A stretch of DNA of 64,000 nucleotides from Chrysaora quinquecirrha (lineage: Eukaryota; Cnidaria; Scyphozoa; Semaeostomeae; Pelagiidae). The translations under genes and the position numbers were made by a program. The notes beneath the pieces were generated by a model. The model did no database searches. It saw nothing but the letters and a program-made list of their open reading frames with translations, and was not told the origin of the DNA. Positions 57,601-64,000 of this stretch are shown here, one piece after another; the stretch's first letter is position 1; each line of letters begins with the position of its first letter. The stretch is from assembly GCA_014526335.1 (NCBI GenBank), contig JACTAT010000006.1, positions 1,752,738 to 1,816,737 of the forward strand, read 5' to 3'.

Positions 57601-60600
57601 TTGAGAGGCTATTATAAAGCTCCTAAACCCATAAAAGGGCCTCAAGAAAAATCCTCAAAATAGCCCATTTTCGGGCAAAAAGGCAAGGCTATATTATGGA
57701 AAAATTGCCAAAAAATTGGCCAAAATCCAAGGTTTCCGAAATTGCCCTAAAAAAGTCCTTTAATGGCCCCAGAAGGCTATAAAAAGCCTTTAACTATTTT
57801 GAGAACTATTATAAAGCTCCTAAACCCATAAAAGGGCCTCAAGAAAAATCCTCAAAATAGCCCATTTTCGGGCAAAAGGCAAGGCTATACTATGGAAAAA
57901 TTTCCATAAATTGGCCAAAATCCAAGGTTTCGAAATTGCCCAAAAGTCCTTAAATGGCCCTAAAAGGCTATAAAAGCCTTTAACCTTTTGAGAGACTATT
58001 ATAAAGCTCCTAAACCCATAAAAGGGCCTCAAGAAAAATCCTCAAAATAGCCCATTTTCGGGCAAAAAGGCAAGGCTATACTATGGAAAAATTGCCAAAA
58101 ATTGGCCAAAATCCAAGGTTTCCGAAATTGCCAAAAAGTCCTTTAATGGCCCCAGAAAGCTATAAAAAGCCTTTAACTATTTTGAGAGGCTATTATAAAG
58201 CTCCTAAACCCATAAAAGGGCCTCAAGAAAAATCCTCAAAATAGCCCATTTTCGGGCAAAAAGGCAAGGCTATGCTATGGAAAAATTTCCAAAATTTGGC
58301 CAAAATCCAAGGTTTCCGAAATTGCCCAAAAAGTCCTTTAATGGCCCCAGAAGGCTATAAAAAGCCTTTAACTATTTTGAGAGGCTATTATAAAGCTCCT
58401 AAACCCATAAAAGGGCCTCAAGAAAAATCCTCAAAATAGCCCATTTTCGGGCAAAAAGGCAAGGCTATACTATGGAAAAATTGCCAAAAATTGGCCAAAA
58501 TCCAAGGTTTCCGAAATTGCCAAAAAGTCCTTTAATGGCCCCAGAAAGCTATAAAAAGCCTTTAACTATTTTGAGAGGCTATTATAAAGCTCCTAAACCC
58601 ATAAAAGGGCCTCAAGAAAAATCCTCAAAATAGCCCATTTTCGGGCAAAAAGGCAAGGCTATACTATGGAAAAATTGCCAAAATTGGCCAAAATCCAAGG
58701 TTTCGAAATTGCCCAAAAGTCCTTTAATGGCCCCAGAAGGCTATAAAAAGCCTTTAACTATTTTGAGAGGCTATTATAAAGCTCCTAAACCCATAAAAGG
58801 GCCTCAAGAAAAATCCTCAAAATAGCCCATTTTCGGGCAAAAAGGCAAGGCTATACTATGGAAAAATTTCCAAAAATTGGCCAAAATCCAAGGTTTCCGA
58901 AATTGCCCAAAAGTCCCTAAATGGCCCTAAAAGGCTATAAAAGCCCTTAACCTTTTAAGAGACTATTATAAAGCTCCTAAACCCATAAAAGGGCCTCAAG
59001 AAAAATCCTCAAAATAGCCCATTTTCGGGCAAAAAGGCAAGGCTATACTATGGAAAAATTGCCAAAAATTGGCCAAAATCCAAGGTTTCCGAAATTGCCC
59101 AAAAGCCCTTTAATGGCCCCAGAAGGCTATAAAAGCCTTTAACTATTTTGAGAGGCTATTATAAAGCTCTTAAAGCCATAAAAGAGCCTCAAGAAAAATC
59201 CTCAAAATAGCCCATTTTCGGGCAAAAAGGCAAGGCTATACTATGGAAAAATTTCCAAAAATTGGCCAAAATCCAAGGTTTCGAAATTGCCCAAAAGTCC
59301 TTTAATGGCCCCAGAAGGCTATAAAAGCCTTTAACTATTTTGAGAGGCTATTATAAAGCTCCTAAACCCATAAAAGGGCCTCAAGAAAAATCCTCAAAAT
59401 AGCCCATTTTCGGGCAAAAGGCAAGGCTATACTATGGAAAAATTGCCAAAATTGGCCAAAATCCAAGGTTTCGAAATTGCCCAAAAGTCCTTTAATGGCC
59501 CCAGAAGGCTATAAAAAGCCTTTAACTATTTTGAGAGGCTATTATAAAGCTCCTAAACCCATAAAAGGGCCTCAAGAAAAATCCTCAAAATAGCCCATTT
59601 TCGGGCAAAAAGGCAAGGCTATACTATGGAAAAATTGCCAAAATTGGCCAAAATCCAAGGTTTCGAAATTGCCCAAAAGTCCTTTAATGGCCCCAGAAGG
59701 CTATAAAAGCCTTTAACTATTTTGAGAGGCTATTATAAAGCTCCTAAACCCATAAAAGAGCCTCAAGAAAAATCCTCAAAATAGCCCATTTTCGGGCAAA
59801 AGGCAAGGCTATACTATGGAAAAATTTCCATAAATTGGCCAAAATCCAAGGTTTCCGAAATTGCCCAAAAAGTCCCTAAATGGCCCTAAAAGGCTATTAA
59901 AAGCCCTTAACGTTTTAAGAGACTATTATAAAGCTCCTAAACCCATAAAAGGGTCTCAAGAAAAATCCTCAAAATAGCCCATTTTCGGGCAAAAGGCAAG
60001 GCTATACTATGGAAAAATTGCCAAAATTGGCCAAAATCCAAGGTTTCGAAATTGCCCAAAAGTCCTTTAATGGCCCCAGAAGGCTATAAAAGCCTTTAAC
60101 TATTTTGAGAGGCTATTATAAAGCTCTTAAACCCATAAAAGAGCCTCAAGAAAATCCTCAAAATAGCCCATTTTCGGGCAAAAGGCAAGGCTATACTATG
60201 GAAAAATTGCCAAAATTGGCCAAAATCCAAGGTTTCGAAATTGCCCAAAAGTCCTTTAATGGCCCCAGAAGGCTATAAAAAGCCTTTAACTATTTTGAGA
60301 GGCTATTATAAAGCTCCTAAACCCATAAAAGGGCCTCAAGAAAAATCCTCAAAATAGCCCATTTTCGGGCAAAAGGCAAGGCTATACTATGGAAAAATTT
60401 CCAAAAATTGGCCAAAATCCAAGGTTTCCGAAATTGCCCAAAAGTCCTTTAATGGCCCCAGAAGGCTATAAAAAGCCTTTAACTATTTTGAGAGGCTATT
60501 ATAAAGCTCTTAAAGCCATAAAAGAGCCTCAAGAAAAATCCTCAAAATAGCCCATTTTCGGGCAAAAAGGCAAGGCTATACTATGGAAAAATTGCCAAAA

Positions 60601-63600
60601 TTTTGCCAAAATCCAAGGTTTCGAAATTGCCCAAAAGTCCTTTAATGGCCCCAGAAGGCTATAAAAAGCCTTTAACTATTTTGAGAGGCTATTATAAAGC
60701 TCCTAAACCCATAAAAGGGCCTCAAGAAAAATCCTCAAAATAGCCCATTTTCGGGCAAAAAGGCAAGGCTATACTATGGAAAAATTTCCATAAATTGGCA
60801 AAAATCCAAGGTTTCCGAAATTGCCCAAAAAGTCCCTAAATGGCCCTAAAAGGCTATTAAAAGCCCTTAACGTTTTAAGAGACTATTATAAAGCTCCTAA
60901 ACCCATAAAAGGGTCTTAAGAAAAATCCTCAAAATAGCCCATTTTCGGGCAAAAAGGCAAGGCTATACTATGGAAAAATTGCCAAAATTGGCCAAAATCC
61001 AAGGTTTCCGAAATTGCCCAAAAAGTCCTTTAATGGCCCCAGAAGGCTATAAAAGCCTTTAACTATTTTGAGAGGCTATTATAAAGCTCCTAAAGCCATA
61101 AAAGAGCCTCAAGAAAAATCCTCAAAATAGCCCATTTTCGGGCAAAAAGGCAAGGCTATACTATGGAAAAATTGCCAAAAATTGGCCAAAATCCAAGGTT
61201 TCCGAAATTGCCCAAAAAGTCCTTTAATGGCCCCAGAAGGCTATAAAAAGCCTTTAACTATTTTGAGAGGCTATTATAAAGCTCTTAAAGCCATAAAAGA
61301 GCCTCAAGAAAAATCCTCAAAATAGCCCATTTTCGGGCAAAAAGGCAAGGCTATACTATGGAAAAATTTCCATAAATTGGCAAAAATCCAAGGTTTCCGA
61401 AATTGCCCAAAAAGTCCCTAAATGGCCCTAAAAGGCTATAAAAGCCCTTAACCTTTTAAGAGACTATTATAAAGCTCCTAAACCCATAAAAGGGCCTCAA
61501 GAAAAATCCTCAAAATAGCCCATTTTCGGGCAAAAGGCAAGGCTATACTATGGAAAAATTTCCAAAATTGGCCAAAATCCAAGGTTTCGAAATTGCCCAA
61601 AAGTCCTTTAATGGCCCCAGAAAGGCTATAAAAGCCTTTAACTATTTTGAGAGGCTATTATAAAGCTCCTAAACCCATAAAAGGGCCTCAAGAAAAATCC
61701 TCAAAATAGCCCATTTTCGGGCAAAAGGCAAGGCTATACTATGGAAAAATTGCCAAAAATTGGCCAAAATCCAAGGTTTCGAAATTGCCCAAAAGTCCTT
61801 TAATGGCCCCAGAAGGCTATAAAAGCCTTTAACTATTTTGAGAGGCTATTATAAAGCTCCTAAACCCATAAAAGGGCCTCAAGAAAAATCCTCAAAATAG
61901 CCCATTTTCGGGCAAAAAGGCAAGGCTATACTATGGAAAAATTTCCAAAAATTGGCCAAAATCCAAGGTTTCGAAATTGCCCAAAAGTCCTAAATGGCCC
62001 TAAAAGGCTATAAAAGCCCTTAACCTTTTAAGAGACTATTATAAAGCTCCTAAACCCATAAAAGGGCCTCAAGAAAAATCCTCAAAATAGCCCATTTTCG
62101 GGCAAAAGGCAAGGCTATACTATGGAAAAATTGCCAAAATTGGCCAAAATCCAAGGTTTCCGAAATTGCCCAAAAAGTCCTTTAATGGCCCCAGAAGGCT
62201 ATAAAAAGCCTTTAACTATTTTGAGAGGCTATTATAAAGCTCCTAAACCCATAAAAGGGCCTCAAGAAAATCCTCAAAATAGCCCATTTTCGGGCAAAAA
62301 GGCAAGGCTATACTATGGAAAAATTGCCAAAAATTGGCCAAAATCCAAGGTTTCCGAAATTGCCCAAAAAGTCCTTTAATGGCCCCAGAAGGCTATAAAA
62401 AGCCATTTAACTATTTTGAGAGGCTATTATAAAGCTCCTAAACCCATAAAAGGGCCTCAAGAAAAATCCTCAAAATAGCCCATTTTCGGGCAAAAAGGCA
62501 AGGCTATACTATGGAAAAATTGCCAAAAATTGGCCAAAATCCAAGGTTTCCGAAATTGCCCAAAAAGTCCTTTAATGGCCCCAGAAGGCTATAAAAAGCC
62601 TTTAACTATTTTGAGAGGCTATTATAAAGCTCCTAAACCCATAAAAGGGCCTCAAGAAAAATCCTCAAAATAGCCCATTTTCGGGCAAAAGGCAAGGCTA
62701 TACTATGGAAAAATTGCCAAAATTGGCCAAAATCCAAGGTTTCCGAAATTGCCCAAAAAGTCCTTTAATGGCCCCAGAAGGCTATAAAAAGCCTTTAACT
62801 ATTTTGAGAGGCTATTATAAAGCTCCTAAACCCATAAAAGGGCCTCAAGAAAAATCCTCAAAATAGCCCATTTTCGGGCAAAAAGGCAAGGCTATACTAT
62901 GGAAAAATTTCCAAAAATTGGCCAAAATCCAAGGTTTCGAAATTGCCGCAAAAGTCCCTAAATGGCCCTAAAAGTATATAAACAGCCCTTAGCCTTTTAA
63001 GAGACTATTATAAAGCTCCTAAACCCATAAAAGGGTCTTAAGAAAAATCCTCAAAATAGCCCATTTTAGTGCAAAAAGGCAAGGCTATACTATGGAAAAA
63101 TTGCCAAAAATTGGCCAAAATCCAAGGTTTCCGAAATTGCCCAAAAGTCCTTTAATGGCCCCAGAAGGCTATAAAAAGCCTTTAACTATTTTGAGAGGCT
63201 ATTATAAAGCTCCTAAACCCATAAAAGGGCCTCAAGAAAAATCCTCAAAATAGCCCATTTTCGGGCAAAAAGGCAAGGCTATACTATGGAAAAATTGCCA
63301 AAAATTGGCCAAAATCCAAGGTTTCCGAAATTGCCCAAAAGTCCTTTAATGGCCCCAGAAAGCTATAAAAAGCCTTTAACTATTTTGAGAGGCTATTATA
63401 AAGCTCCTAAACCCATAAAAGGGCCTCAAGAAAAATCCTCAAAATAGCCCATTTTCGGGCAAAAGGCAAGGCTATACTATGGAAAAATTGCCAAAAATTG
63501 GCCAAAATCCAAGGTTTCGAAATTGCCCAAAAGTCCTTTAATGGCCCCAGAAGGCTATAAAAGCCTTTAACTATTTTGAGAGGCTATTATAAAGCTCCTA

Positions 63601-64000
63601 AACCCATAAAAGGGCTTCAAGAAAAATCCTCAAAATAGCCCATTTTCGGGCAAAAAGGCAAGGCTATACTATGGAAAAATTTCCATAAATTGGCCAAAAT
63701 CCAAGGTTTCTGAAATTGCCCAAAAAGTCCCTAAATGGCCCTAAAAGGCTATAAAAAGCCCTTAACCTTTTAAGAGACTATTATAAAGCTCCTAAACCCA
63801 TAAAAGGGCCTCAAGAAAAATCCTCAAAATAGCCCATTTTCGGGCAAAAAGGCAAGGCTATACTATGGAAAAATTGCCAAAAATTGGCCAAAATCCAAGG
63901 TTTCCGAAATTGCCAAAAAGTCCTTTAATGGCCCCAGAAGGCTATAAAAAGCCTTTAACTATTTTGAGAGGCTATTATAAAGCTCCTAAACCCATAAAAG
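54690..64000. repeat. Satellite array, about 195-bp monomer (about 48 copies), continues past the window
   Basis: The monomer includes AAAATAGCCCATTTTCGGGC, AAGGCAAGGCTATACTATGG, CCAAAATCCAAGGTTTCCGA, TCCTTTAATGGCCCCAGAAG, TTTGAGAGGCTATTATAAAG and CCTAAACCCATAAAAGGGCC. The first few copies (54690-55300) are clearly diverged, then monomers become uniform, the usual picture at an array edge. Many copies differ by one base in A-runs. Two monomer types alternate: the common CCAGAAGGCT/GAGAGGCTATT type and a CCTAAAAGGCT/AAGAGACTATT type. Short ORFs (57820-58032, 62122-62379) are by-products. Confidence 0.97.

Noticed and set aside
57820..62379. Short ORFs in the 195-bp satellite (57820-58032 and 62122-62379)
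   Set aside because: By-products of the tandem repeat; neighbouring monomers break the frame through single-base indels.

Overview
The window is animal nuclear DNA, AT-rich, with split genes, tRNA-derived SINEs, terminal-inverted-repeat (TIR) elements, Penelope-like retroelement remnants and two large satellites. The gene families (SIRT1, an ADAMTS-like protease with a MAM domain, a cytosolic-type prolyl 4-hydroxylase) together with degenerate TTAGGG repeats fit an early-branching metazoan, perhaps a cnidarian. That assignment is inference; the satellites give no species I recognise.

Layout: (1) 309-15062, minus strand: a long multi-exon secreted ADAMTS-like gene whose 3' end may lie outside the window. 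Read by eye, its order is signal peptide, furin site, a von Hippel-Lindau (VHL) beta-domain-like module, reprolysin-type metalloprotease, disintegrin-like, thrombospondin type 1, MAM, ADAMTS Cys-rich, spacer-like. (2) 17426-20927, minus strand: a six-exon 2-oxoglutarate/Fe(II) prolyl 4-hydroxylase-like gene. (3) 21236-21364: interstitial telomere-like repeats. (4) About 22.9-40.7 kb: roughly 100 copies of a 172-bp satellite with a 192-bp variant and a local five-monomer higher-order repeat of about 880 bp. (5) 41.0-41.8 kb: a 108-bp tandem repeat. (6) 42.1-43.8 kb: Penelope-like and LINE remnants. (7) 44355-52391, plus strand: an eleven-exon SIRT1 gene with an internally duplicated last exon. 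(8) About 54.7 kb to the window end: a second satellite (about 195 bp) with its own roughly 970-bp five-monomer periodicity.

The most notable observation is the VHL-like module in the secreted protease. It keeps residues aligned with human VHL Tyr98, Ser111 and Trp117 of the hydroxyproline pocket, and a prolyl hydroxylase gene lies just upstream on the same strand. A secreted reader of hydroxyproline (for example in collagen) is a testable hypothesis, not a demonstrated function.

Caution: several exons show one-base frame breaks (SIRT1 exon 1, the hydroxylase exon 4, the MAM exon and a disintegrin exon junction). They occur in otherwise well conserved genes, so consensus indel errors are at least as likely as pseudogenes. 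The protease also lacks a recognisable exon for the third zinc histidine and Met-turn.
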